This document shows positions 1-11,468 of a DNA stretch of 24,850 bases, in pieces; position 1 is the stretch's first letter; each line of letters begins with the position of its first letter. The notes beneath the pieces are model-generated. The model searched no databases and was not told the origin of the DNA. It saw only the letters and a program-made list of their open reading frames with translations. The stretch lies in NCBI GenBank assembly GCA_034698045.1, contig JAQGAU010000697.1, positions 1 to 24,850 of the forward strand, written 5' to 3'. This DNA is from Paramacrobiotus richtersi. Its lineage: Eukaryota > Tardigrada > Eutardigrada > Parachela > Macrobiotidae. Both the position numbers and the translations under genes were made by a program.

Positions 1-338
1 TGTTTGTTAATATGTCCACTGCTGGCGCATTTTTACAAGGCGTTCGGATGTCCGTTAACCCATGCGGACACAAGTAATTAACAACTGACAGGTGTTTTTC
101 AGAAGCGTTACTTACAGTAATAAGTGTAATTTGCTTATTTTGCTGTCATAATTATGTCGCCTGCTTCGATCGGCACTGCAGTGCAAAAAGTGCTCAGCGG
201 CATAACTGCCAGATATGGGTAAAAAGATCAAGTTTCGCTGCAATTTATTACTCGTTTTCTATCGATGAAAATGTAAAGGTAAAGTGAGACTCGGTTGAGT
301 AAATTTTTTCCTTGACATAACTGCAACAACCGGCAAAA
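1..338. other. Non-coding 5' flank of ACE copy 1
   Basis: I see no coding exon here on either strand. The stretch is AT-rich and should hold the promoter and 5' UTR of the ACE gene that starts at 339. It does not visibly contain the 24-base element shared upstream of ACE copies 2 and 3, in line with copy 1 being the older, more diverged paralogue. No convincing TATA box or initiator was found. Confidence 0.5.
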
Positions 339-3300
339 ATGCCACGACAAGTATCTATTTTCCGAATTTTGTTAGGTATGTCCTTGTCCAACATTGGTCA
401 GACGCACTTAGTTTAACTGGATCCCGCAAGGAAATCCATATTTTTTGCTACCTGATGAAATCCGAACTTGGCACACTTTTCAACCATATTTTAAAATTAA
501 ACTTTGTTCTCTGCTGCAGTCGGATTATATCATTTAACAGGTGTCCAAATATTGCTGACCGCCACCCACACAGAAGCAAAATTTTATCCAGTGGATCTGA
601 GTGACTTTGTGAAGAACGGGCAGCCTGATCCCTACCGCACAGGAGATCAAGAATATTTTCGCCAATGGCTAAAAGAATGGTAAGGCAAGGTGGTTTACCG
701 CATAACTGGATACCGCAGTTTACCAGTTTGTAGCTTAGCCTACTGGTAAAATCGAGGTGTAGTGGAAATTACTCCACAAATACTTGTGGCGGTAATGATA
801 AATTATTAACAACAAGTCTAGTTAACTTATTGGTGCATATCTGTTTACAGGGTTGATCCTTATAACCTCAAGGTTTACAATGCCGTGAGTTTGACGCAGT
901 GGGATTACGAGACGAATATTACAGATGAGAATGCAGAAGCAACGGTAAAGAGCCGTTTTCGAAGCGTTAAACTAGACATCATCGTGGTACACACCGAACC
1001 TTGACTGGCCTATGGTGACCTTTGCTTTGTGCGTGCTTATAGCTACAATCCACAGATCTGCTCGCCGATCTTACCCTTATCGTGGCACAAATGGCGAAGA
1101 GTTTCGATATCAGTAAACTGGTTGATGAGCAGCTGAAAGGCATCCACAAATATCTCACCGACCTCGGGGATGCCGCGCTGCCTCCAGCCGAGCTGACCGA
1201 GCTAACCTCCATCGTGCTGGATATGAGTAATGTCTTCTCTACGGCCACGATTTGCTTCGATCCAGCAATGAGCGTGCAAGACCTGCAAAGTCTTTCAGCA
1301 TCGGGATGTCCCGAGAATCTGCAAGTGCCATATGACCCCGGTGAGTTACAGATGTCGCGCTTAACGAAAACAGGCGCATCCTTACGCAATATTGTGATAG
1401 TTCCTTAACCATTTTTAGCGCTATACGATTACATGTTAAAAGTATGGGACGAACCGGAAAAAAGGAAGTATGTGTGGAAAGCATGGCGGGATGCCAGTGG
1501 AGGAGTCCTTCGTGCTAACTACACACGATATATCGAGCTGAAGAACAAAGCCGCTCGTCTCAATGGTACCAAAACTAAACTTGCTTCCTCAGTCGATTTT
1601 TAATTGGTTTGTAACATTAGGGTACGCGGATAATGGCCAACTGTGGCGCTCTTATTACGTCATTGACAGCTTAAACTACACCGATGCAGTATTTCTCGCC
1701 GATGTGGAGGGTCTATGGCAGCAGCTCCGACCACTCTATTTGCAGTTGCATGCTTACGTTCGGCGCAAATTAATTCAGAAGTTTCCCAATGAAAACCTAT
1801 CTCCGACCGGACCAGTCCCTGCGCATATGCTCGGTATAACTTGCAAGGGCAGTTTAATCCTTTTGCTGCATTAAGTTACTATTGATAATACCAGAAAATG
1901 TTCACATATTGGTAACGATTGGGTTTATGTTTAACTATTCTGATTGTTACCGGGATGCATAATGTTAGCTTTTGTACCACATGTACAGGGGATATTATGA
2001 CCCAAGTATGGGTTGGAATGTTGAGCTTCACTCAGCTCTTTCCATCGCTCCCGTCGTTGGATGTGACGGATGAAATGATCGCACAAAACTATACAGTCGA
2101 CAAAATGTATCGATTGTCTGAGAAATTCCAAGTGGATTTGGGACTAACGCCCATGGTGGATACTTTCTGGAACATGTCCATGCTAACGAAGCCCAATGAC
2201 CGGGATGTGGTGTGCCATGCTTCGGCATGGGATTTCTACTCCAGTCCACCTGATGATACGCGGTTAGAACAGCAAAAACGTAGTTATCTTCCATATCTTG
2301 GTAGCAGCGTAGTATGGAGGCTGTTGATTCATGAGTCGTTTAGCACAGTAGGGAAATGCAGAGTAGTTCCATCATCCGGTACAGAACGGCAGGATCAAAA
2401 TAGAGCGTTTTCTTTACAGGATCAAAATGTGTACCCAGGTGGACATGGATGATTTTATCGTAATCCACCAGTAAGCCCTGACGTCCAAACTCATACCAAG
2501 ACTAAATACGAACTCGATGTTCGGTGTTTGTCATAATGTCATTACTCACACCGGTACTTATAAAATCTTTTGATTTATTGCAGCGAAATGGGCCATATTC
2601 AATATTATCTGCAGGTAAGAAAACCATTAGCAGTTCAAAACTTGTAAAAAACGCATTCGCAAGCAAATTAAAAATTACATACTGTTTCACGAGTGTACGA
2701 ATCAAAACAACTGTCATTTGGCCACAGTATGCGAATCAAATGAGCTTCTACCGAGATGGCGCGAACAGTGGATTTCACGAAGCCGGTAAGGTGGTTTCGT
2801 TTCGGTGTTAACAATTATTTCACAACCGTGCAAATTCTGCAGTCGGGGACACGCTAGCATTGAGCGTAGCCACACCAGCGCATTTGGCAGGATTGGGGCT
2901 GCTTAAAAACAATGTTCAAAGCGAAGGTGCGGTAAAAATGTTTGTTATCCAGTGTGACTATCACAATGTCATGTATTATTAACTGCTTCGTCGGAAATTT
3001 GCAATAATCTACGCGCCTCAACGCGTTACACCTTTTTTACTGTTACTGTTCAGAAAGTGACCTGAACTACCAGTTTTCCATTGCGCTGGACAAGATTGCC
3101 TTTCTACCGTTCATTTATCTAATGGACAAATATCGCTATGATGTCTTTTCCGGAAATATCTCCAAAGAAAACCTGAATGCCGGCTGGTGGAAATATCTGT
3201 AAGGTCACCTCTCACAACAGCACCTTGCTGTTGTGCTAATCATAACATTTTTTCATAGACTGGACTATCAAGGAATTGTACCACCTGTTCCGCGGTCCGA

Positions 3301-3907
3301 AACTGATTTCGATCCTGGAGCCAAGTTCCACATTGATGCTGATGTAGAGTTCATGCGGTACATAACGTAGCTGTGCTGGTTATATTTATTTACCTTGCCC
3401 TGCTGTTACTTAACTTGCGCGACCTTTTACAGCTACTTCATCAGCTACATCCTGCAGTTCCAGTTTCATAAAGCATTGTGCAAAGCCGCTGGTCACACGG
3501 GCCCGTTGTATCGGTGCGATATTAACGGATCGAAAGCGGCAGGCAAATTACTCAGGTATGCACTAAATGCAAACATGCAAAGCTATTGCATTTTCCATTT
3601 CTTCATCGTTGTTATCCCTGTGACTAGTTTCGAAAGCATAAGGGTCTCATAAAAGTGGTGTTTTCGTTCTAATACGAAGCACAGAATTCATGATATTTGG
3701 CAAACATCATGCGGCGCTTTACAGAATAGGTTGCTTTACAGTGATATGTTGTCCCTTGGTTCCTCACAACCCTGGCCAGTAGCTCTGGAGCAAATTACTG
3801 GGTCGCGCAAAATGGATGCTTCGCCTATGCTGGAGTTCTTCGATCCGCTATATAAATATCTCCAGAATGCCAATGCAAAAAATAACGAATTTATTGGTTG
3901 GAAATAG
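339..3907 (+). CDS. Ance: ACE-like peptidyl-dipeptidase (M2 family), copy 1, complete
   Basis: Secreted zinc dipeptidyl carboxypeptidase of the angiotensin-converting enzyme family, single catalytic domain, 652 residues. Exons: 339-375, 541-679, 851-944, 1043-1340, 1419-1565, 1621-1833, 1989-2262, 2420-2470, 2584-2614, 2728-2785, 2843-2926, 3054-3198, 3259-3357, 3433-3555, 3742-3907. All have AG/GT borders and phases close in frame. The ATG at 339 gives a signal peptide of about 25 residues ending THTEA. The zinc motif HEMGH is at residues 418-422 and the third ligand Glu (GFHEAVGD) lies 24 residues on. The paired cysteines, the active-site His in CHASAW and the KFH motif are present. Two known contacts differ: Phe replaces the Tyr equivalent to testis-ACE Y520 (codon 3350-3352), and Leu replaces the R489 chloride ligand. 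No C-terminal membrane anchor, so it is probably soluble like fly Ance. N-glycosylation sequons occur (NITD, NYTD, NMSM). The exon 11 donor (gtgcgg) is weak but required by phase. Confidence 0.96.
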
Positions 3908-4009
3908 ACTGGATTTTCCGGAAACTATTTACTTAATATCAGCCAATGTTAATCCTGAATTACTGTTTCTGGTAATTTTATTGTGGCTCATGTTCGACGC
4001 TTTTTGTAC

Positions 4010-4015
4010 AATAAA
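4010..4015 (+). terminator. Candidate poly(A) signal AATAAA for ACE copy 1
   Basis: A canonical AATAAA lies 103 bases after the TAG stop of ACE copy 1. It is the first such hexamer downstream on this strand. The assignment rests on position only. Confidence 0.45.
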
Positions 4016-4271
4016 TACATGTTTGAATAATGGCTGGCGATCTAATCCAAGACCGCTTACTATCGACGTAAAATTACGGTAATTCAACTCGATGTCAGTC
4101 TAATCTATCGCTCTGCTACTTCGGCAACGTAATGACAACAGGGCATCGCCACAGCTGACCGTGGAACGCCAACGCAACTCGTACTTCCAAGCGGTATGAA
4201 AACAAAAACCAAACGTATGCACAGCGATATATGTACCAGTATTGCATATAATATAGTATTGCACATACAAC

Positions 4272-4277
4272 TTTAAT
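4272..4277 (-). terminator. Candidate poly(A) signal ATTAAA for the receptor gene
   Basis: TTTAAT on the plus strand reads ATTAAA on the minus strand, the commonest variant hexamer, about 125 bases past the receptor gene's TAG stop. Position and sequence only. Confidence 0.35.
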
Positions 4278-4401
4278 AATCTTGGTGCGTAGAATGATGG
4301 TTGCATCGGCAGGAGACACTCGTGGATTTTTGAGTTTTGTACCAGAAATTGCATTGAAAATTATAGTAAAACATAGCGAGCCCAGAGAAAAGTGTTTTAC
4401 C

Positions 4402-6010
4402 CTAATGTTTTGCAATGGATCGAGTAACTATTTTCTTCAGTTCGCTCTTCATTTCAGACGCAATATCAATCTTGAATTCGCGCAGATCTTTTTTTGCATC
4501 CCTCGCTTGGTAGATGAGGATAAAGTATGTCAAAGCGAGTCCAGAGAGCTTAATACATAAACGTTGTCATGACAAATGTTACACAATCTTGCAAGTATCA
4601 TTTCTTACCGCCGCAAGGTATTCTTTGGTTACGTAAGCAAAACCACCAGCCGAAACCGCTGTACTTCCACCACGGGCTATGGCCAGCTGCATGTTTTGAC
4701 ATTCCTTTTGAACATGCGGATCCTCTGACTCTAAAGACCACTGTTCGACTTGGAAAGCCAGCGTCTGTCCCTACAATGTCGAGAATGTTCCTACCGAAAA
4801 CAGGTAATGTACAAGAGTGCTTGACCTTTTCATTACAGCTGCTGCACACCGCAAAGCGTATGGCCAGATTGATCAGAGATACCGCAAAGGGTCCAGCACT
4901 CTGCACGCGAAGGATCTGTATGTCAAAGGCTCGCACGTACGCCATCTCTTCGTCCTCTCCCCTTTCTATAAACACTTGTTGCAACCATATCGCAACGTAC
5001 AAGATCACATTCAGGAGATCCTGCATGCATACAATCAGGTTCATCCAGCCAAAAATGTTATTACACATTTCCAGGCTGTCGAGTAGGATTGCTATGTTCT
5101 GGCGTAGAAGTACACAAGTTTCGCGCCGAGCTTCCAAAGTATTTTCGACAACCCGCAGTTTTTGGATTTGCTGTGAAAATCCGTTCTCAATAGCAAGAAT
5201 GATTACAAAAGTCAACATTTGACTGCCATTTGTTATCGACAAGATGAGAGCGGAATGTCCTGCATCCATTATCGTCCACATCAATCCTGGCGCTTTTAAG
5301 AGACCGAAAAAGTCTATCCGGGAAGGATTATCGGCATCGCCTGCTGTGTATTCAAATTCTGTGTCGAATGAACGCCATTGGTCCATTGCGTACCGAATGT
5401 GGGTGAAAGGAATGGCGACTGTGACCCCGATCCACAAAACAGCGATAATCGGAACCGTTTTGGACCAACGCGGCTTTTTGCTGTCAGACACTCTTATACA
5501 GCGCCAAATGGAGGGACTTTGGAGTTTATGCAGTAAAATCGGAATATACTTGGCTTTGATACACATAATCAGCAGAACCGCCGTGGCCTAAAAAGACACC
5601 TTATATTACTTTAGAAACCAGAACTAGTTAAGTTTCGAAAATTTGAAAAGCAATTGTGATTTGCAGTTGCAGTGTTAGATGGATATTTAGCTTTATTCCA
5701 GGACTATTCACGCGTTACTCTGGTTTACCTGAAGCTGATATGATACGAAACAAATGAGCCGAAGTAGCGTAAAGAATTCCAGATCCTTCAACTGCCTCCT
5801 GTAAAAATCTACATAATTTCCTATACGAACAACCATATAGATGACTATTAGGCAAAGTATCAGAAGTGAATGAACCAGAAGGCATCGGGTAGTCTTTGGG
5901 GCCACTGAGAGGTCGATATGGTCGGCATGTTTCACCGGTAAAATCCCAAAAACTTCTAGGAATCTCCAAAGGTATTTTGGCACAATAGTCGGAGCTGATG
6001 GCGGCCGCAT
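4402..6010 (-). CDS. Gustatory-receptor-like 7TM chemoreceptor, complete
   Basis: Putative ligand-gated chemoreceptor of the insect-type gustatory receptor (Gr) family, 450 residues in four exons: 6010-5729, 5587-4826, 4770-4609 and 4548-4402 (TAG stop). All three introns are phase 0, as in the conserved C-terminal introns of this family. The protein has several hydrophobic segments, for example around residues 45-65 (LLILCLIVIYMVV) and 95-105 after the first splice. A conserved end follows: the loop ending QKECQNMQLAIARGG, then SAGGFAYVTKEYLAA before the last intron, then TYFILIYQ in TM7, matching the family signature TYhhhhhQF apart from the last aromatic. A tail of about 35 charged residues follows, longer than usual. 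The start is the first ATG after an in-frame TGA; a further 5' exon cannot be excluded. The minus-strand frame continuing through the third intron (to 4598) is not used: the spliced frame carries the family motifs. Ligand unknown. Confidence 0.88.
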
Positions 6011-6795
6011 GCTGCTTTTGCGAGCCTGTTCGGACCCTGGTATTTCTGTATTTCAGCTGTTCCAAAAAGACATTCTTAACTTCCTGCTACGTGGATAATG
6101 CCAGGACAAAACGTTTCGGGCGACGCCGAAGGAGTAATCTGCGAACTTCAGACGAACGTTTCATCATACGTTACCCAATCCTCAATCAGATCGATAACTC
6201 AGCTTGGATCTACAAGTCATGATACAGTTGCGTTGCATTACATCCACTATGAAACACAGACAATTTATTACAAGCTCTGTTGATTTTACGTTTTGCATAA
6301 TAAACACAAAAGGTAATGTTCCCCATGAAATTTTCGGCAATAAAAGTGCTCACAAGCACATTTTATCGTATCCACGATCAGACTGGGTCGTTTTCATCGA
6401 AAGCGATTAGCGTTTCATCATACATGCTGACAATGAGATCACTCGTTATTCAGCAGGATGCACATGTCAATCAGCAAGAATGCATAAAAGCAACCGTTCA
6501 AATAAAGTTCAACTAAAACTCAAAAGCTAAGCAAACACAGATAGATTCAGTGGCAGACCCAGCAGGAGCAAAAGCGGCAGTAAATTGCAACCTGTACTGC
6601 CCATCTAAAGATTTAGTATTGAACGGTCATGCTGCGGCACTTTACGGTAATAGGGTCGCGGATTTCCCAGTGAAAGTAAGCATGTTTTCACCGAAAAATT
6701 ACCGGCATAAAGGTCAAAAAGTCAGGAAATACAGATTATACAGTATATTCATACGCATATGTTCAAAGCAGCATGCAGCTTTTCATACATGTATG

Positions 6796-6828
6796 TATGC
6801 ATACTGATACGCTAGAACAGTATGCATA
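6796..6828. repeat. Small perfect inverted repeat at the edge of the duplicated block
   Basis: The 11-base arm tatgcatactg at 6796-6806 is followed after 11 bases by its exact reverse complement cagtatgcata at 6818-6828. It sits where recognisable similarity to the ACE copy 3 upstream region begins. Function unknown; short AT-rich inverted repeats arise often by chance. Confidence 0.5.
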
Positions 6829-7774
6829 TGATTATGGATGACCCTATTGTGCGCATAAGCTGGAAGAGTGTTACCAGTTTTCTGGAAACGTGTTTACTGT
6901 TTGACTTCCGAATACAAAAAGCAATACTCGCGAAAACAAATGGAAACAAATCTGTGGCAAGACTGCGCAATGTAATAGAACCGAAATGCTACTGGCCACA
7001 TCGAATTAAAACAATGGAAGCCGCTAGGAGCGCCATAGCAATGCATAGCAATGCAAGCATTGATAAAATATGTATGTGTACATACATTAGACCGAAAAAC
7101 AGTATCAATACCAGCAAATCAAGCTTGGATCACTAATTTACATAAGCTAACGCATGATTCTTTTGATAGCCCGTTGCTGAAGCCGTAAGCTCATTATCAG
7201 CTATTTTGCATGCCCACTGCTAATTACCACCAGAAGTTATGAAATAATACGCATGAATCGCTCAGTGACGTGATGGGCGAGCTGCGGCGGCTGTACATGT
7301 AAAACGAATGGTAATTATTTTTTTCAAACTTTATTCCGTCGGTGTGATCGGACAGATCACAATAAAACCATACATACAGTACCATGCAGACTGTTTGCAT
7401 TTTCGAGTTTGATGTGGCTTTTTTGGCGCTCATCACCATATTACGGAAGTTAGGCGGTATTATGTGCCGGTTGTAGTCAAATGGCTCCTTGAACCTGAAG
7501 GTAACTTACCAGACAGCCTTCCGATCCTTCATCCCTAGTTTTTTTGTCATTTAGCTCTGACTGTTACAGTTTGCAGCAAAAATTACATTTTTTTAAATCT
7601 GGGTATATCTACCGAACAACAATGTGTTCGATTCTACTGGATAAGTTTTAAATCTGATCCGTTGATCCGTTGACCTGGGACAATCCGTTGAAATGATTTG
7701 ACTGCTGGAACTGTAAATAATGTTGATAAAATGGGGATTTTCCATCCGGTGTAAATTCTAGCCAGTGAATACTT

Positions 7775-7800
7775 GTTAGTGATATAATTATATCAATGAC
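7775..7800. repeat. Palindromic hairpin, copy A
   Basis: The 14 bases gatataattatatc at 7781-7794 are a perfect palindrome, flanked by partly complementary gttagt and aatgac. The same place in the duplicated block upstream of ACE copy 3 (14756-14779) also forms a hairpin but with a different sequence, so dyad symmetry persisted in both copies. Confidence 0.55.
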
Positions 7801-8216
7801 AAACCGCTAATAAGCTTTTTTGCTGATTGAAAAAAGGTTCAGGGACGGTTTGTTTTACATTACAAAACAAACTTGTTTCGGAGAACGTTAGGTCTTTATG
7901 ATTAAATTTTGTCACGAGATTCAACAGCAAAGCAAAAAATTAATATGCAGTTCGAATGGTCAGGTTGTTTTCAAACAAATTACGCTGATCCGTGTTGCAT
8001 TTGCAGCTGGTATATGGCCCTCTGTGCATCCAGCTTGTACAGTACCTAAGCGTGATAAACTGACGCTATTTTTATTGCTATGTTTTTGTCAAGTCAATGA
8101 ATTATAGTACTTGTGTTGGTACTAGCCGCCATTTTGTTCGCATAGCAGTAATATTAATATCCACCGTAGGTCGACTAGCAATCAAGTGTTTACAATTTTT
8201 TAATATATCACAGTAG

Positions 8217-8290
8217 TTCGACTGTGCGTTGACCGGACATTTATTACAATTTGCAACAGCAAAGTTGAACAGCAAACCCGACGTCTCAGT
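8217..8290 (+). promoter_or_regulatory. Candidate core promoter region of ACE copy 2
   Basis: A 24-base stretch at 8217-8240 (containing gtgcgttgaccggacat) is identical in the copy upstream of ACE copy 3, while the bases on both sides differ. A TCAGT, the core of the arthropod initiator, follows at 8286-8290 in a context (ctcagtc.gcagac) also kept in the other copy. It lies about 190 bases before the ATG. No TATA box is evident. Inferred from conservation only. Confidence 0.35.
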
Positions 8291-8845
8291 CGGCAGACAT
8301 CTTCTTTATTCTGAACCCGAAGGATGGTAATTTGGTCAGTTAGTGCTCATGATCGAGTTGTTGATCTCATAATCTCGTTTGATTTGGTTTTTCATGATAA
8401 AATCAAACCTGCAGAGCATCCGAAACGTCAGTAAAATTACTAGCCGTTTCGCTTTCGATCCGTACATGTTCTTGAAGAATGGGTCGTATGATAACCCCTT
8501 TCATCGGTGAGATATCTTCAAGCATACTCGTACAGTATACTCTACTGTATGTATTTACAACCGCAAACAAATATACAGTACTGGACTTTTGAATCGGAAC
8601 CTAAACTAGCTGCAGCTAGCAACTTTTTCTGCTTATGTTTAGGTTTTATTGTGTTCGTGGCTGCATATTTCGTGGAGGCAAAGTTCTACCCGGTGGACTT
8701 GAGCCCCTTTTTGGAAAAGGGCATTCCTGACCCATACCGACTTTCAGATCCGAACTACTTTTGGCAGTGGCTAAAAGAATGGTAAAATGATAGACTCTGA
8801 TGTATTTGGGTATCAGAATATTTGGATCTTATATCAAGAATATAC

Positions 8846-8892
8846 TTCTATGCTTTTATGCTCTTATGCTTCAAGTATGTATGCTTTTAGCA
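8846..8892. repeat. Degenerate (A/T)GCTTTT/ATGCT repeat in intron 2 of ACE copy 2
   Basis: Five imperfect copies of a unit like tatgcttt occur in tandem within the 261-base intron 2. Copy 3 lacks this run in its equivalent intron. Probably replication slippage. Confidence 0.5.
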
Positions 8893-11335
8893 AGCTCTAG
8901 CATACTAGCGTAAATCATTAAATGCAACAGTGCTTGTCGAATGATTCCAAAAAGCAGAAGTTTCCATAAGAACTGACGATTGTTGCTACCTATAGCTACG
9001 TACTCGCTAATGTTGATAACCTAACACATTTCCATCTTTAAGGTGCAATCCTTACGCTACAATGATTTACAATTCCGATACAAAAACAACCTGGGATTTC
9101 GAAACCAATATAACGGACGAAACCGAGGCTGCTACAGTAAGTTAACGTTTGCGTATCCCGACACAATTTCAGCAGTGACGAGTTTTTCGCCAAAGCTGTA
9201 CTTAATAATTTTCTGACTTTGATATCCAACATTCCACTTTCCTGTGTGTTTCCAGACACAAAGCGCTCAACTCAGAGCAAACTTTACTCAAGCTGTAGCA
9301 ACGATGGTGAAGAACTTTGACATCAACAAGATGGCGGATGAACAACTGCAGCGGATCTACAAATTGCTCACTCAGCTGGACGACAATGCATTGGCCCCTG
9401 CTGATTTAACGGAGTTGACTTCCACTATCAATCGCATGAGCTCGACTTATTCTAAGGCCACGATCTGTTTTAATGCATCGCAGACCGTTGCAAGTCTTGA
9501 GCCGCCAGTGCAAACTGTCCCCAAAGTTTTCTAGTAACTGGTGATCCCGGTAAACTAACATCTATCTTTACAGCTCTAGCAGTTCGACAGTTCGACGTTA
9601 CCAGTTAAAAGCTCAATAACTATACGGCTCTACATGTTCAGTGCTTTTTGGTTATATGGAGGATGCATGGGATGCACCTGATAAAAGAAAATATGTCTGG
9701 AAAGCTTGGAGAGATGCGACCGGCAAAGCCAACCGTCCAGAATTCATCAAATATGTCGCCTTAAAGAACAAAGCTGCGCAGTTATCAGGTATGTAGTAAA
9801 ACGAATATCGGAAATTTGAACGCCACATCCCGGGAATCGAAGAACGGTCCGTTGTATTAAAATGAATTTCTTCGTTTCGCTTTGAAAAGCAGATATCAAC
9901 AAAGCATGGTTAGATTTTTGAAGTTCTCGACCGTCTTTTCATGTGCAACATTTCCGCAGAGGCTGTAGCATAGTAACGTGAACAGGGAAATCACATGCGA
10001 TCTGAGGATCTAAATTACATGCTTTAGTGGGAACTTATTAACATTTAGGATATACCGACAATGGTCAACTATGGCGATCCGATTACGTAGTGGCTAGCTT
10101 GAACTACACTGATTCAGTATTTCTCAGTGATATGGAGCGGTTGTGGCAGCAAGTTAAGCCACTTTATTTACAACTGCATGCCTACGTCCGACGCAGACTG
10201 ATAGACAAGTTTCCGAGCGAAAACATATCTGCAACAGCCGCGATTCCGGCTCACTTATTAGGTAAGCTATCTACACTCGTTGGTTATATCACAGCATATA
10301 AAGCAATAGCAAGTACTAGTTATAAATTTTCTGTTAGAAGTTAGAAAGTTAGAAAACATCGTATCAGACTCCCTTACTCGTCGTAAGAGCCAAACAAACT
10401 GTTCCACGTACTGTAGCAGTTTGCCGTGCACGTTATACGATAGCTCTAACGGTTATATTCACCATTTATCTCAGTTGTTCCATGGATTTCAGGCGACATG
10501 TTATCTCAGTCGTGGGGCGGAATGCTGAGTTTTACACAACTTTTCCCATCAAAACCACCACTTGATGTTACCGATGAAATGATAGCGCAAAACTACACGG
10601 TGGAGCAGATGTATCGCACTTCAGAAAAATTCCAGGTGGATCTAGGTCTTATGTCCATGGTAGATGGCTTTTGGAATCTGTCCATGCTAACCAAGCCAAG
10701 CGATCGGGACGTGATATGCTTTGCCTCGGCATGGGACTTCTATACCAACCCGCCTGACGATACCCGGTTCGTGCCCACGATCGTGTATAATTGTACTGAC
10801 GAAATTAAAGTTACAAACATGTAGCAAAAGCAGTACTCGTGGATTGCATTTCTTGTACAGCGAATACTTTCAGAAGCTACAAACTTTCCGATCGCTTTGA
10901 AATTCTAGAAGCTCACTACAGTACTTTCACTGTATTATTGCGCCAAACCGTTATGATTTGGTGATTATTATGATTTCGTTACAGTAAATGATTTGTTCAG
11001 GATCAAAATGTGCACGCAAGTGAACATGAAAGACTTCGTAGTAATTCACCAGTAAGTAAGTATACACCGCAAGTATCTTGCACCAGAGCCACGCGTAGGT
11101 CCGTTATCATCCACCAGTATGTCCGTCATATTTTAAGCTGTGATCTTACAGCATCTCTCCTTTTCTAACAGCGAAATGGGCCATGTTCAATATTTTCTGC
11201 AGGTAAGTAAGCTCACTGCACAAACGTTCGCATTGCCTTTATTATCAAAAATGCTGTCATTAACATTGATAAAAGTAGCTGATGAGATTGCTATTATACT
11301 ACATATCAATCTGTTTAGATGTACGTATAATAATA

Positions 11336-11468
11336 TACTTCGACAAGTACAGCAGCGTGTGTCACATTTTTTTACGGATCACGGGATATTGCACCACTGA
11401 TAAAGCACTGGAGGGAATGGTGCAATATCCTAAAAAATGTGATATAAGCTGCTATACTCGGCGAAGTA
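11336..11468. repeat. Long imperfect hairpin in intron 9 of ACE copy 2
   Basis: Two arms pair over about 55 bases. From the loop outward: ggatattgcacca (11384-11396) pairs perfectly with 11418-11430 around a 21-base loop; after an asymmetric bulge, tcacatttttt (11362-11372) pairs with 11432-11442; agcagc (11351-11356) pairs with 11448-11453; and tacttcg (11336-11342) with the stretch ending near 11467. The equivalent intron of copy 3 is 143 bases, against 334 here, and lacks the hairpin, while flanking intron sequence aligns. It was therefore inserted in copy 2 or deleted in copy 3. It could be a miniature inverted-repeat element remnant or a microRNA-like precursor; nothing here decides. Confidence 0.7.

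Larger units (their letters stand above)
3908..4401. other. Intergenic, between convergent ACE copy 1 and receptor gene
   Basis: This 494-base stretch separates the stop codons of two genes that point at each other. It should contain both 3' UTRs. Candidate poly(A) signals for each strand are listed separately. No other coding signal was seen; the open frames on both strands here are low-complexity and lack family motifs. Confidence 0.6.
6011..8478. other. Intergenic region upstream of the receptor gene and ACE copy 2
   Basis: About 2.5 kb without a supportable gene. The left part should carry the receptor gene's promoter. From roughly 6.8 kb onward the DNA is homologous to the region upstream of ACE copy 3 (listed as a repeat). 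Open frames here are short, on either strand, and are not conserved as open frames in the duplicate, so I treat them as chance. Confidence 0.6.
6810..8478. repeat. Duplicated intergenic block, copy A (upstream of ACE copy 2)
   Basis: This block aligns collinearly with about 13735-15478. Shared anchors include ctaattaccacc at 7220 and 14096, acttgtgttggta near 8110 and 15118, the identical 24 bases at 8217-8240 and 15237-15260, and tttcatcggtgagatatctt running from exon 1 into intron 1. Indels and substitutions are common, so the copy is not very recent. It shows that the unit duplicated was the ACE gene plus about 1.7 kb of upstream DNA. Boundaries are approximate. Confidence 0.8.

Noticed and set aside
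979-1389. 136-codon minus-strand open frame over ACE copy 1
   Set aside because: It is antisense to exon 4 of ACE copy 1, whose plus-strand frame carries family motifs and proper splice borders. No independent motif.
4598-4825. Continuation of the receptor's long minus-strand open frame into the third exon region
   Set aside because: Reading through gives no family motif. Splicing 4826 to 4770 changes frame and yields the conserved GGF...YLAA end followed by TYFILIYQ.
4569-5222. 217-codon plus-strand open frame
   Set aside because: Antisense to the receptor gene; the minus strand gives the Gr-type motifs, phase-0 introns and a complete protein.
9490-9549. Alternative donor in ACE copy 2 exon 4 that would bypass the frameshift
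   Set aside because: A weak gtcttg at about 9492 gives the right phase but removes the conserved second cysteine of the first disulfide. Without RNA evidence the frameshift reading is simpler.
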